From: a virus | Virus record (IMG/VR): IMGVR_UViG_3300043425_000902 | Coordinates: 1 to 63,419 of that record | DNA length: 63,419 nt | Direction: 5' to 3' (one strand) | In this document: positions 23,096-32,108 of the stretch, piece after piece | Layout: every line of letters begins with the position of its first letter | How positions within the stretch are numbered: the stretch's first letter is position 1 | Notes under the pieces: generated by a model | Told to the model about the DNA's origin: nothing | What the model saw: only the letters and a program-made list of their open reading frames with translations | Database searches by the model: none | Program-made: the position numbers and the translations under genes

Positions 23096-25582
23096 TTAGG
23101 TTCGTCCTCCGCGCAGGTAGGCTTCGGGGGGTTTGGCGTTAGCGCTGAAAGCCCCCTTGGCGAGCTTCCTGCCCTTGTGCTTGCGGATGTTTACACGGAA
23201 CTGGTCGAGGCGGTCAGCCCCGGCTTTCGTCGAGCCGTCTCCGAGCAGGGCCACGGTCTCGGCGTCAATGACGTACTCCCCGTCGCTCAGGCGGGCCGGG
23301 ATCTTGTCGTCGCGCCCGGAACCCATGCCGCGCACGGCGAAGCCGCCGCGGGCGAAGTCCTCGGGGTTGGCGGACGGCGCGGGCATCGGCAGCGGGCGGG
23401 CGACCACGTCGCGGAACGGCGTGGGGTTGGTCGGCGCTTGGTTGTAGACGCCCGCCTCGTAAGGCGTCGGGCCGGTGAAGGTTGGGCCTGCGCCGGGCAG
23501 CGTAGACGCCGCAGGAACGCCGCTGACAGCGAACGGCGAGGTCGGGGCGGTGGGCGACTGGGGGGCGGTTCGCGCCAGCCGTTCGTTAACGGCGGCTTGC
23601 GCATCGGCCTCGGTCGCGTAGTCCCGCCAGAACACACCGTTCCCGGCTTCCCCGGTCTTGGCGTAGAACTTCCCGCCGTGAGACACGACCTTTGAAGGGT
23701 CAGCCTTGTCCAGCACCGCGCTGGTTTGCGCCCACGCATCGTTCTGCGCCTTGATCGCGGCGCGCGAGTTCGCAGACTGAACCGCGTAATCCGAGGCGTA
23801 CTTGTCGGCCTCTTCGCGGGTGTTGAACGTCGCCCCTGTGTCACCGATCATCACGGTGTATCCGCCGGGCCCACCACCGACGCGCGGCGTGAAATTGGGG
23901 ACCGGCGGGCTGTCGTTGGTCGGCTCAGGCCAGTAGCCGCCCGCCACCTGAACATCAGGCGTCGGGGTCACGTTGGCCGCAAAGCCGGTGGGCGACGGGA
24001 GGATACCCGACGGGCGCTGCGGCGTGCTGTTCAGGAACGCGACCTGCCCGCGCTGCCCGTAAGTGGCCCACTCCTCGGGCGTCATGCTGACGTTGCGCGC
24101 TGACATGTCGGCGAACGGCCCGGAAGGTGGCGGGAGCTTGGCGCGGAAGATGTCGGGCAAGCTGCCCGGGGTGCCCGCGTCGAGCACGCCAGCCGGAAGC
24201 GATGCGGGGCCTGAGCCTTGCGTCGCGGTCGTGACGCCGCCTGACACAAGCGACAGAAGTTTGAGCCAGTCGGCCCAGCTCATCCCGGCGGGCTTTTTGC
24301 TGTCGTCCAAACTGTCGTCGCCCGGATCGCTGCTGGTTTCCCCGTCGTCCGTGCCGCTGAACGTATCGGTCCCGGGCAGACTATCTTCACTGGGCTCGAC
24401 GACAACTTCCGAGACATCGGTCGCAGGGGTTGTGGTTACGGTGCTGAGGGCTCCGCCCGGCAGGCTGTCGTTACCACCGCCCTCGACGACGACTTCCGAG
24501 ACCGACGGCTCGGCGGTCTTGGGGGCGGCGGTCACGCTGGTGAGAGCCCCGACGCCAGCGCCGGTCAGTGGGTCCGTGCTGGCGGTAACGTCCACCCCCT
24601 CGATGGTGTTGCCGACTGTGTCAGCGCCCGTGCCGCCCCGCATGACGTTCTGGCCGCCCGCTCCGGTAACGGCGGAGCCCCCGACTGCACTAAGTGCGCC
24701 ACCAGTCACCGCGTCAACGCCGCCCTTGACGCCTTGGACAATGACCTCTCGGACGGTGTTTCCCGCGCCGGTAGCCGCTTTGCCGAGGGTGTCGGTGACG
24801 ACGTTCCCCGCCCCGTCGACGGCGCGCGTGACCGCGTTGAGAGGCTTCATCACGGCGGAGTAGCCGTTGTACATAGCCTGCCCTATGGGGCTCTCGCTGT
24901 TCGCCAGCACCTTGCCCAGCTTGCCGACGGCAGTGCCCCCGACGTAGGTCAGGCCCGCGCTCAGCGCGGCGCGCTTGACAGTCTCCTCGAAACTGCGCCC
25001 CTGAGCCACGGACGACAGCGCCGAGCCCGCGGCGGAGCCCACGGCAGCCCACGCCAGACCGATGCCCGGCGCAAGGATGGCGCCGATGATCGGCAGGGCG
25101 AAGTCGGCCACCTTGCCGAGCAGGCTTTGCTTCTTGGGGTCCCAGCGCTCCTCGGCCATGGACACCCAGCCGCCCTCGTCGGTCGGCTTCTGGATGGCCC
25201 ACGCCGCCGTGCGGCCTTGGTTCTGGGATATTGAGTTGGCGACGGCGGTGGCGGTTTGCGCCGCCTCGGGCCCCGCCCCCTCGAAGACGACATCACCCGT
25301 CATCTTGTCGACGAGACGGATCTTCTGCCCGGGGGCAACCATCACGGCGCCCGCGAAATCCCCGTCGTTGGTGTAGGCCGCGTAGTAGGGGGTGGCGTAG
25401 CCCTTGTTCGGATCGGCAGGCATGAGCTGCGCGTTGCGGAGCGGCGACTCCGGCTTCGGCGGGTCGCCGGGCGTCGCGCTCGCAGTCCCGTAGCGCCCGC
25501 GCTGAACGGCGCCGGGGCTCACGGCGAAATCGCCGCGCTCGCCCTGCAGGACTTCCGGGTTTACAGCAAAGCCTTCAGGCAT
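23096..25582 (-). CDS. Large virion protein with repeated EVVVE motifs (828 aa)
   Basis: Starts MPEGFAVNPEVLQGERGDFA, followed by a second FAVSPGAVQRG repeat. Hydrophobic Gly/Ala segments (about 150-200; FALPIIGAILAPGIGLAWAA) may insert in a membrane. The middle contains four related strands: VREVIVQG, GVDVTAS, VSEVVVEGG and VSEVVVEPS. The C-terminus has DDKIPARLSDGEYVIDAETV, a motif frequent in phage tape-measure-like and internal proteins, then a basic RKHKGRKL. It shares one base with the upstream stop. Likely an ejection or tail-internal protein; the function of the repeats is unknown. Confidence 0.6.
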   Translation of the reverse strand: MPEGFAVNPEVLQGERGDFAVSPGAVQRGRYGTASATPGDPPKPESPLRNAQLMPADPNKGYATPYYAAYTNDGDFAGAVMVAPGQKIRLVDKMTGDVVFEGAGPEAAQTATAVANSISQNQGRTAAWAIQKPTDEGGWVSMAEERWDPKKQSLLGKVADFALPIIGAILAPGIGLAWAAVGSAAGSALSSVAQGRSFEETVKRAALSAGLTYVGGTAVGKLGKVLANSESPIGQAMYNGYSAVMKPLNAVTRAVDGAGNVVTDTLGKAATGAGNTVREVIVQGVKGGVDAVTGGALSAVGGSAVTGAGGQNVMRGGTGADTVGNTIEGVDVTASTDPLTGAGVGALTSVTAAPKTAEPSVSEVVVEGGGNDSLPGGALSTVTTTPATDVSEVVVEPSEDSLPGTDTFSGTDDGETSSDPGDDSLDDSKKPAGMSWADWLKLLSLVSGGVTTATQGSGPASLPAGVLDAGTPGSLPDIFRAKLPPPSGPFADMSARNVSMTPEEWATYGQRGQVAFLNSTPQRPSGILPSPTGFAANVTPTPDVQVAGGYWPEPTNDSPPVPNFTPRVGGGPGGYTVMIGDTGATFNTREEADKYASDYAVQSANSRAAIKAQNDAWAQTSAVLDKADPSKVVSHGGKFYAKTGEAGNGVFWRDYATEADAQAAVNERLARTAPQSPTAPTSPFAVSGVPAASTLPGAGPTFTGPTPYEAGVYNQAPTNPTPFRDVVARPLPMPAPSANPEDFARGGFAVRGMGSGRDDKIPARLSDGEYVIDAETVALLGDGSTKAGADRLDQFRVNIRKHKGRKLAKGAFSANAKPPEAYLRGGRT

Positions 25583-25812
25583 CAGTTCACCTCGAGCAAG
25601 GGATAGACGCGCTCGGCCCAGTCGCGCCAGTCCTCAAACTGATAAGGGTTGGGGATCGCCTGCTGTGTGAACGGTGATGCTCGCACGAAGCCGATGGCCC
25701 AGTCCTGCCAACGCGCTTCGTCCTCCAGCTTGCCGAAGGACCACGCATCACTCACGGAGAGGATAACACTATCCGCCCAGTCTGTCAGCGTCATGTTTCG
25801 AGGATTGATCAT
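25582..25812 (-). CDS. Small hypothetical protein (76 aa)
   Basis: ATGA overlap with the hub gene upstream and a one-base overlap downstream. The sequence is rich in Trp and acidic residues (TLTDWADSVILSVSDAW, EDEARWQDWAIGFVRA, DWRDWAERVYPLLEVN). A recurring DWA motif appears three times. Its position between the hub and the long internal proteins suggests a minor virion component. No family recognised. Confidence 0.65.
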   Translation of the reverse strand: MINPRNMTLTDWADSVILSVSDAWSFGKLEDEARWQDWAIGFVRASPFTQQAIPNPYQFEDWRDWAERVYPLLEVN

Positions 25813-27350
25813 CCGATCATCGTCCCGTCGCCCGGCTGGAAGTGCCCAAGGATCAGGCCCATCTGGTAGTCGCCGCCCACCACGTTCGACGCGAAGCGGA
25901 ACCGCAGTTGGCGCCGCTGCGTCTTGAGGTAGACGACCTGATCCGTCTGGCCCGTCGCCGCCGCAGGGAACGGCATGAACGGCCCCTCGACTTCCGGCGA
26001 GCGGGCGTTGAACCGACCGTGCACCGACACCATCATCTCGCCGGACTGCACGAAGTCGGGCTCGATGTAGGCGATGTGCAGTTGCTTGTTGATCTTGCCC
26101 TCGCTGGAAATGGGCAGGGAGATTTCCGCCGTCTCGAAGAACGAGTAGATCGGCTGAGTGGACGTGCCATCCACCTCGTCGACGCCGGTCTCGTGGACCC
26201 ACAGCTTGTAGCCGCTGGTCGAGGACTGCACGCCGGTCAGCAGCGGCTTGCGGAACACCGAGGGCGACGTGCCGGCGGACCTGCCGCCGTTCGGCAACTC
26301 GCAGTCATACCACGAGTTCTCGCGCACGTTGTAGATGATGGCGTGGCTGCACTCCGTCGCCTCGCCGCGCGGGTAGCACCACCAGATTTCGCCGTAGCGC
26401 GGCACCTTGAAGGCGAAGACCTTCTGCGCGTGATTGACGTTCAGGCCGTCGAAGAACCAGTTGATGTTCATGGCGTTCGGCACTTCGCGCACCACGCCGT
26501 TGAACATGAGGAACCTGTCAACGCCCAGCCAGAAGAACACCCCGTCGTACTCGATGACGCTGTTGGGCGACAGGATCGAGGACTCGGTGCTCAGGGTGTC
26601 GAACTGGAAGACCTCCGCGCCGCCCACGAAGGTGGCCCGCACGACGGCGTCCAGCGACCACATCAGGCCCGACGGCGAGTTGCCCGGGCCGCCCCGGAGC
26701 GGCATGGCCTTGACGATCTTCTGCGCCGTGACGTTTGCGGATCCGCTACCGCTGCCGGTGAAGTCGGTCGGGTCGCCCGCCACGGACCAGGCCACATAGC
26801 CGTTTGTCCCATAGATGAAGGTGTAGGGGTGCAGCGCCACGACGCCGCCGGTGCAGTTGCCGCCGGACGGCAGGGTGATCGCCGTCAGGGCGCCGGTGCC
26901 GAGGATCGGGCCGGAGAACAACTCGCCGCCGTTGCTGTTGGCGATGTTCGTCCCGTTCGGCGCCACCTGCGCCACCAGCAGGTTCTGCGTGCTGTCGCTG
27001 TCGATGTCGAACTGCCAGACGTTGGCGGCGTCAGCCGTGAAGCCCGACGTCGGGGTGCGGTCGGTGATGACCGAGGTGTTGTTCGACGAGTCGATGAAGA
27101 ACCGCTCGATCTTGTTGGCCGAGCCGGAGTGCACGTAGGTCAGGTCGTTCTGCGTGTAGGCGTTCAGCGCCCGGCTGACCTCGGACAGGTACTTGTTGAT
27201 GGAGCGATAGCCGCCGATCTTCCGCGGCAGGCCGCGCTGGAAGCGGACCCACTGCCCGTCGACATAGGCGTCGCCCTCCAGCATGGTGCCGTCGCGCTTT
27301 ATGCCGGGCTGGGACTGGATGCGGATGATGCTGGTTGACGGCGGGGGCAT
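25809..27350 (-). CDS. Tail hub / packaged-DNA stabilisation protein (P22 gp10-like)
   Basis: 513 residues beginning MPPPSTSIIRIQSQPGIKRD, then GDAYVDGQWVRFQRGLPRKI and GGYRSI. It continues with many short beta-strand repeats (FGVDRFLMFNGVVREVPN-like stretches, EIWWCYPRG, NSWYDCELPNGGRSA). This opening and repeat style match the P22 gp10 family that closes the portal channel and forms the tail hub. The ATG is one base into the upstream stop. It is next to the fibre and neck genes, which fits. Confidence 0.7.
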   Translation of the reverse strand: MPPPSTSIIRIQSQPGIKRDGTMLEGDAYVDGQWVRFQRGLPRKIGGYRSINKYLSEVSRALNAYTQNDLTYVHSGSANKIERFFIDSSNNTSVITDRTPTSGFTADAANVWQFDIDSDSTQNLLVAQVAPNGTNIANSNGGELFSGPILGTGALTAITLPSGGNCTGGVVALHPYTFIYGTNGYVAWSVAGDPTDFTGSGSGSANVTAQKIVKAMPLRGGPGNSPSGLMWSLDAVVRATFVGGAEVFQFDTLSTESSILSPNSVIEYDGVFFWLGVDRFLMFNGVVREVPNAMNINWFFDGLNVNHAQKVFAFKVPRYGEIWWCYPRGEATECSHAIIYNVRENSWYDCELPNGGRSAGTSPSVFRKPLLTGVQSSTSGYKLWVHETGVDEVDGTSTQPIYSFFETAEISLPISSEGKINKQLHIAYIEPDFVQSGEMMVSVHGRFNARSPEVEGPFMPFPAAATGQTDQVVYLKTQRRQLRFRFASNVVGGDYQMGLILGHFQPGDGTMIG

Positions 27351-27916
27351 CAGAGCGTGACCTCGGCCTCGATGGTGACGGTCGCGCTGTCCAGCACGGT
27401 GGTCGTGCCGACCTTGCGGATGTCCACGGTGAACGTGCAGGACTTGATGCCGAGGGTGCTGCGGGTCACGGTCCAGTCGCGGGTAGACGACAGCGCCACC
27501 CACGAGCCGCTGGTACCGCTGGACAGCGTGCCTGACGTCACGGTGACGTACGCCTCGTAGTTGGCCGCCGCGCCGGTGGGCGTCACCCAATCCTCGATGT
27601 AGTTGAACGTGCCGCTCGGGCTCTCGGTGTAGACCTTGCCGTTCGAGTTCAGCCGGTAGCCGTTCGTAGCGGAGCCGGGCGTCGGGGCCGACGAGTAGCT
27701 GCTCTGGTTCGTGATGCTGATCGTCGGGGCCGACGTGCCGTAGAAACTGCCGATGCTGATCGCTCCGCTGGACGGCACCGCGCCGTTGGTGCCCGACGTG
27801 CCCGCCGGGACATAAGTGCCGCCCGCATAGTAGTCGCCGAGGGACGGCGACGAGGGGCCGCCGAACTCGCCCTTGATGTCGTTCAGGCTCAGCGCACCGC
27901 TGGTCGGCAGCGTCAC
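27350..27916 (-). CDS. Tail fibre-associated protein (188 aa)
   Basis: LPTSGALSLNDIKGEFGGPS followed by a Ser/Gly/Thr-rich region (GTSGTNGAVPSSGAISIGSF) is a common opening of phage tail-tip and fibre proteins. The C-terminal half is predicted beta-rich (WVALSSTRDWTVTRSTLGIK, TFTVDIRKVGTTTVL) and may be an Ig-like or adhesin fold. It lies between the S74 fibre and the hub. GTG and ATG overlaps link it to both neighbours. Confidence 0.6.
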   Translation of the reverse strand: MTLPTSGALSLNDIKGEFGGPSSPSLGDYYAGGTYVPAGTSGTNGAVPSSGAISIGSFYGTSAPTISITNQSSYSSAPTPGSATNGYRLNSNGKVYTESPSGTFNYIEDWVTPTGAAANYEAYVTVTSGTLSSGTSGSWVALSSTRDWTVTRSTLGIKSCTFTVDIRKVGTTTVLDSATVTIEAEVTL

Positions 27917-30201
27917 CGCAGGTTCTCCAGGTCGATGATGCGGGCGTGCAGGTCGTCAATCTGGTCCTGCTGCACCTTGATGGCCTCGATGAGCAGGGGC
28001 ACCAGCCGCGAGTAGTCCAGCGTCAGGTAGCGGTCGTCGACAGGCGCCGGGGCCACGACCTCGGGCATGACGGCCTGCACGTCCTGCGCCGACACGCCGA
28101 CCTCGCGCTTGGACTTGTAGCCTAGGGCCTCGGCGGTGGCGTTGGCCCGATAGTAGAAGCCCTTGAGCGCCTTGACCTTGCCGATGGCGTCGTGGATCGG
28201 GCCGAGGCGCTGCTTCAGCCTGTCGTCGGAGAAGTAGGCGGTGATGTTGCCGGTCGCCGTGATCCCGCCGTTCACCGACAGGCCGGCCATCGTGTAGCTG
28301 TTGCTGCTGTTCAGCGCGTTGGCCGTGCTGGCGGTCGTCGCCGACGTCGCGCTGGTGGCCGACGTGGCCGTGGCCGCGTTGCCGCTGATGCTGATGGCCC
28401 ATGTGCCGCTGGCCCCGGAGCCCGAGGTGGAGGGCACGTCAAGCGCGGAGCGGGCGCCGGACGCGGTCGTCGCGCCCGTGCCGCCGTTGGCGAGAGCGAG
28501 CGTGCCGCCGAGGGTCAGGGTGCCACTGGTCGTGATGGGGCCGCCCGACAGGGTCATGCCGGTAGAGCCGCCAGACCCGCTGACGCTGGTCACGGTGCCT
28601 CCGCCCCCGCCGGTCGCCGCGATGGTGATGCCGCCGGCGCTGTTGGTGATGGTGACGTTGCTGCCCGCCGTCAGCGTGGCGAGCGAGTAGCCCGAGCCGT
28701 TGCCGATCAGCAGTTGGCCATTGGTCGGCGTGCCGGTGAGGCCCGTGCCGCCGTTCGCGGTGGCGAGGGTGCCGCCCAGCGTGATCGTGCCGCTGGTCGT
28801 GATGGGCGAGCCGCTGGCCGTCAGGCCGGTCGTGCCGCCGGACAGGGCGACGCTCGTCACGGTGCCGCCCCCGCCGCCCCCGCCGCCACCCGTGTTGGTG
28901 ATGGTTATGGAGCCGCTGGCGTTGGTGATCGAGATGCCCGAGCCCGCCGTGAGCGTGGCGGCGGTGTAGTTGGTCCCGTTGCCGATCAGCACTTGCCCGT
29001 TCGACGGGACGGTCGTGACGCCGGTGCCTCCGTAGGCGGGAGCCAGTGCGGTCGTCAGGCCGGACAGCGAGGTGATGTCGGAGTTGGCGCCCGACGCCGC
29101 CGCCGACAGGTTGACCCGCGCGCCGGAAGCCGTCGTGGAGCCCGTGCCGCCGTCCGCGATGCTGACCGGCGTGGAGATGCCGCCCGTGTCGGCGTCGACC
29201 ACGTTGGACCCGTCGCAGTAGAAGATGCCGCGGGAGTTGCGCACCACGTTGATGGCCGGCGTCTGCGCGGCGGTGCGCACGCCGAGGGTGTAGGAGCCGC
29301 CGGTCGTGGAGTTGTCGATCCAGTACTGCTGCGTCGTGGACGGGACCACGATCTCCATGTTGGCCGTCAGCGTGCCGGTGAACTTGTAGGCCACGCGGTT
29401 CAGTTCGCTGCCGCTCAGGGTGTAGGGCGAGGACTGGCCGGTCAGGCTGATTGACGTGTAGTCGAACGCGAAGGTGGCGCTGCGCCCGAGGCCGAAGGTG
29501 TACCAAGCCGACCCGTCCGTCACGACCCGGCAACTGTCGCCGGGCGACAGCACGAGCGTCGTGGCGCCGTTGATCAGTTCCGAGGAGGCCGGGTCGATGG
29601 TCAGGTTGCCCGTGCCGCCGTTGCGGATATCGGCGAACCAGTTGTTGCCCAGCGTGCTGGCGGCGATCAGCGACACGGTGCCGAGCGCGCCGGTCCAGAC
29701 GTAGGCCGCACCCCGCGCGCCGGCGGGCAGCGTGAAGTTGCTGTTGAAGGTCGTGACGGTCTCGGCGACGGACAGGGTCGAGCCCGTGGCGATCAGGCCG
29801 AAGCCGGCCAGCGACGAGGCTTGAGCCTGGGCGGTCGTGGCGCCAAGCTGGAACGTGCGCCAGGTTCCCGCCGCCGTGCTGTTGTCGACGAGGTAGACTT
29901 CCCACTGGGCTCCCGCCGCGATGGACAGGAGCGTGCCGCCGCTCGCGTCCTTGATGGTGATGGTCGAGGGGCCGAGGTTGTTGAACAGCACCGTCTGGCC
30001 GACGCCGGTCAGCGTGGCGTCGGGCATGGTGACCGCAAACGCGCCGGACGGCGACACGTCGATGATCGAGGCGGCGACCGGCGTCGTGGTGTTGGACTCC
30101 AGCGGCCATTCCAGCGCGGTGTCCGCCGTCAGCGCGAGGGCGAGATACGAGACGTCAGAGGGGTAGAGGTTCGAGCCTCCAAACACTTCGGTGTAGGACA
30201 C
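27913..30201 (-). CDS. Tail fibre/spike with C-terminal S74 intramolecular chaperone
   Basis: 762 residues. The N-terminal half is beta-rich. A repeat region (about 350-600) alternates GGTG-TT-ASGAR and TNGQLLIGNG-type modules with a nine-glycine linker. The last 110 residues form a Peptidase_S74 domain: YFSDDRLKQRLGPI carries the Ser-Asp catalytic pair, then VKALKGFYYRAN, EVGVSAQDVQAVMPEVV, LDYSRLVPLLIEAI and a terminal coiled coil. S74 domains trimerise the fibre and cut themselves off. Probable host-receptor binder. Its module sequence is shared with the fibre at 37357-38514. Confidence 0.85.
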   Translation of the reverse strand: MSYTEVFGGSNLYPSDVSYLALALTADTALEWPLESNTTTPVAASIIDVSPSGAFAVTMPDATLTGVGQTVLFNNLGPSTITIKDASGGTLLSIAAGAQWEVYLVDNSTAAGTWRTFQLGATTAQAQASSLAGFGLIATGSTLSVAETVTTFNSNFTLPAGARGAAYVWTGALGTVSLIAASTLGNNWFADIRNGGTGNLTIDPASSELINGATTLVLSPGDSCRVVTDGSAWYTFGLGRSATFAFDYTSISLTGQSSPYTLSGSELNRVAYKFTGTLTANMEIVVPSTTQQYWIDNSTTGGSYTLGVRTAAQTPAINVVRNSRGIFYCDGSNVVDADTGGISTPVSIADGGTGSTTASGARVNLSAAASGANSDITSLSGLTTALAPAYGGTGVTTVPSNGQVLIGNGTNYTAATLTAGSGISITNASGSITITNTGGGGGGGGGTVTSVALSGGTTGLTASGSPITTSGTITLGGTLATANGGTGLTGTPTNGQLLIGNGSGYSLATLTAGSNVTITNSAGGITIAATGGGGGTVTSVSGSGGSTGMTLSGGPITTSGTLTLGGTLALANGGTGATTASGARSALDVPSTSGSGASGTWAISISGNAATATSATSATSATTASTANALNSSNSYTMAGLSVNGGITATGNITAYFSDDRLKQRLGPIHDAIGKVKALKGFYYRANATAEALGYKSKREVGVSAQDVQAVMPEVVAPAPVDDRYLTLDYSRLVPLLIEAIKVQQDQIDDLHARIIDLENLR

Positions 30202-30855
30202 CTATGCCTCCTTGCGGGCGGAGTTGCGGTCGAGCACCTTGGCGAGGTCCTCGCCGTTGAGCATGGCGGCGGCGCGGTCGTACATGCCCTGCCACACTTG
30301 GATGCGCTCGTCGTTCTTGAGGAAGGGGGTCGCCTCCAGCAGCGTGCCGTACAGCAGCAGCTGGGGCGCGTACTCAGTCAGCCAATTGGTTTGCACCGTG
30401 TCGTCCAGCAGCGGCGGCAGCTCGTAGTAGAGGATCTCGAAGGGGTACGCGGCGTCGGGTGTCGGAGCGAAGACCCAGTGGCTGTAGTCGTAGTCCGCCG
30501 TGAAGACGGGTTCGCCGGTCTCGCCCTCGTCGGGCCAGTACTGCCGGACGTACTCGTAGGAGCGCGTGTAAACCTGCTTGCGGGTGCTGTTGCCGGTCCC
30601 CGTGCCGATGTTGATCGACACCGTGTCGCGCCAGCGGTCGGGCTTGGCGTAGACGGACTGGCCGGGCGTCAGGGCGCCCGTGACGACGTTGATGAAGCCT
30701 TGGACCTTCAGCTCCCGGGCGATGCGGCGCTCGGCAAGGTTGATGAGGCGGGGGAGCTGCTCGATGATGACGGGGTCGTTGCCGAGCGTGGACCCGCGCT
30801 CAAGGTACCGCTGCACGTCTTCTTTGAGCGTGGTGAAGGTCGTCGTCGTCGCCAT
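30202..30855 (-). CDS. Neck/adaptor-like protein (217 aa)
   Basis: Starts with FTTLKEDVQRYLERG and RLINLAERRIARELKVQGF, followed by beta-rich KPDRWRDTVSINIGTG and YELPPLLDD, and a helical end (LLLYGTLLEATPFLKNDER). This layout is typical of small head-tail adaptor proteins of podoviruses. It follows a 436-bp non-coding stretch with a weak promoter, so it may head its own transcription unit. Confidence 0.6.
   Translation of the reverse strand: MATTTTFTTLKEDVQRYLERGSTLGNDPVIIEQLPRLINLAERRIARELKVQGFINVVTGALTPGQSVYAKPDRWRDTVSINIGTGTGNSTRKQVYTRSYEYVRQYWPDEGETGEPVFTADYDYSHWVFAPTPDAAYPFEILYYELPPLLDDTVQTNWLTEYAPQLLLYGTLLEATPFLKNDERIQVWQGMYDRAAAMLNGEDLAKVLDRNSARKEA
30566..30573 (-). repeat. GTTTACAC octamer, one of two minus-strand copies
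   Basis: In-frame as part of QVYTR of the adaptor gene. The family is described at 3622-3629. This copy and the one at 58656-58663 are the only exact matches found in the minus-strand orientation. Confidence 0.5.
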
Positions 30856-30921
30856 TGAGCACCTTGTCGGGGGCTGATGGACGCCGCAGCCCTCATCAGG
30901 ACCTCGACCGTCAGTCTGTGG

Positions 30922-30950
30922 AGTGTATCACGCCGCCGGGCGGCAGGGAA
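30922..30950 (-). promoter_or_regulatory. Weak putative late promoter
   Basis: On the minus strand TTCCCT (30950-30945), 17 bp, TACACT (30927-30922), about 65 bp before the adaptor start at 30855. The spacer holds GCCGCCCGGCGGC, an inverted repeat. Similarity to consensus is modest. Confidence 0.3.
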
Positions 30951-30988
30951 GGATGCGTTTGAGGCTCACGCATGACACGCAAACCGGG

Positions 30989-31023
30989 TTGTGGCTCACG
31001 GATGGGGGTCCCATAAGCCACAA
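30989..31023. repeat. Hairpin-forming inverted repeat
   Basis: TTGTGGCT (30989-30996) pairs with AGCCACAA (31016-31023); inside, TGGG and CCCA form a second stem around GGT. It could be a bidirectional terminator, an operator or part of a structured RNA. Confidence 0.55.
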
Positions 31024-31291
31024 GTTATACCCGCAGGCTTGGCGCATAAGCTGGGGGCTATAAAGCAAGGGCCGAGGTTGCCCCCGGCCCTGCGACTCAC
31101 GCCCGAAGCGGTGCGGGTTGATGTTTGCCCGCCTACGGGCGTCGGATTGATGTGCCAAACGGGAACCAGCCGCCCGGCGCTTCGGTGGTCGATGATCCAT
31201 TTGGGAACATCGACCTTGGATAAATCCCAAACCCCGCCCAGGGGAGGAAAGGAGTATCCCTTGTGGCACCAGACGCCATCAGCGCGGGGCG

Positions 31292-31555
31292 TCAACCCTC
31301 TTTGCCACCCCAAGGGATTTTGTGCAGCCGAGCGGCGGAAGCGGCGAACAGGAAGGCGCAGTGATACATAGACGACCGGCGTCCACCGCAGAAAGTCTCG
31401 TGCCCGTTCTCTCCAGCCAGAGCCACGACGAGGGTTTCTACTTCGCCGTAGACGCCCGCCTCAATGTCGTCGGCTATGTTCCGCAGCATCTTCGCCGGGT
31501 CTCTGAAGTCGGGCGGTTTGATTTCCCCGACGATCTTGAGGTCTGGCTTGCTCAC
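31292..31555 (-). CDS. Conserved phage hypothetical protein (87 aa)
   Basis: DPAKMLRNIADDIEAGVYGE, a VVAL strand, ETFCGGRRSS and HCAFLFAASAARLHKIPWGG form a pattern seen in small phage proteins of unknown role. The ATG overlaps the upstream stop (ATGA). It is the last member of a four-gene block (31292-32368) downstream of the lysis genes. Two cysteines and a His could bind metal, but spacing gives no clear motif. Confidence 0.65.
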   Translation of the reverse strand: MSKPDLKIVGEIKPPDFRDPAKMLRNIADDIEAGVYGEVETLVVALAGENGHETFCGGRRSSMYHCAFLFAASAARLHKIPWGGKEG

Positions 31556-31950
31556 GCCTTGTCCACCGATCCGTTGAGGACGTAGTGGAGGAGGCGGTCT
31601 GCGAAATGCTCAAGGGAAACCACCCCGGGCGGATTCCCAACGCTCTCCTGCACCGCCAGTTTCAGGCACTCCAGACGCAGGGTGATGAGGTCGGGTTCGG
31701 GCTTGGTCGGGACGCCGAACGTGGGGCCGGTGTAGTCCTCGTGCGTCTTGGGCATCTCGGGCTCCGGGGGCTTTGCGGGGGCGATGATGCGGTAGCGGGT
31801 GATGCCTCCGTCCTCCGTCCAAAGAAAGCGGTGAGCAGGCTGCGCGTGCGACCGGGCTTTTATGCCTGCGCCATATTGCAACTCCACCTCCACCACCGTC
31901 TCCGGGTCTACCGGGCAGGTGTCGCCGGTGTGTTCGATCCAGTCGGTCAT
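31552..31950 (-). CDS. DWIEH-family hypothetical protein (132 aa)
   Basis: TDWIEHTGDTCPVDPETVVE, then VELQYG and GGITRYRIIAP, mirror the protein at 1084-1476, so this domain occurs twice, once per transcription direction. The second half has a Pro-rich linker (PAKPPEPEMPKTHEDYTGP) and a helix with LRLECLKLAVQESVG. ATGA overlaps link it to both neighbours. Function unknown. Confidence 0.7.
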   Translation of the reverse strand: MTDWIEHTGDTCPVDPETVVEVELQYGAGIKARSHAQPAHRFLWTEDGGITRYRIIAPAKPPEPEMPKTHEDYTGPTFGVPTKPEPDLITLRLECLKLAVQESVGNPPGVVSLEHFADRLLHYVLNGSVDKA

Positions 31951-32108
31951 CGCTTGTCCTCCTTGAACAGGATGCCCGGCTCCACCGTGCCCGACCCCCA
32001 GATGGCCTTGGAAAGCTCATCGAGCTTCCGCTGCGCCTCCGCGGACGGCTTCGGGCTCGGCTCGGGGAACTCGCCGTCCTCCCACTGGTGCGAGGTCCAG
32101 CGGGTCAT
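31947..32108 (-). CDS. Small hypothetical protein (53 aa)
   Basis: ATGA overlap with the previous gene; begins MTRWTSHQWEDGEFPEPSPK and ends WGSGTVEPGILFKEDKR. Hydrophilic, with a short amphipathic helix (AEAQRKLDELSKAIW). No recognised family. Probably translationally coupled within the 31292-32368 block. Confidence 0.6.
   Translation of the reverse strand: MTRWTSHQWEDGEFPEPSPKPSAEAQRKLDELSKAIWGSGTVEPGILFKEDKR

Larger units (their letters stand above)
30856..31291. other. Non-coding gap in the late region with hairpin
   Basis: 436 bp without a convincing gene between the adaptor gene and the 87-residue gene. It holds the hairpin at 30989-31023, a weak minus-strand promoter at 30922-30950 (TTCCCT, 17 bp, TACACT) and a local direct repeat of GGCTCACG(C/G)ATG (30963 and 30993). 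Overlapping frames on both strands encode unlike, low-quality peptides. It may hold the control region or an untranslated RNA of the second fibre block. Confidence 0.5.

Noticed and set aside
30928-31371. Several frames of about 100 codons at 30928-31371
   Set aside because: Three overlapping frames on both strands with unlike peptides and no ribosome-binding sites; a hairpin lies within them. Treated as non-coding.
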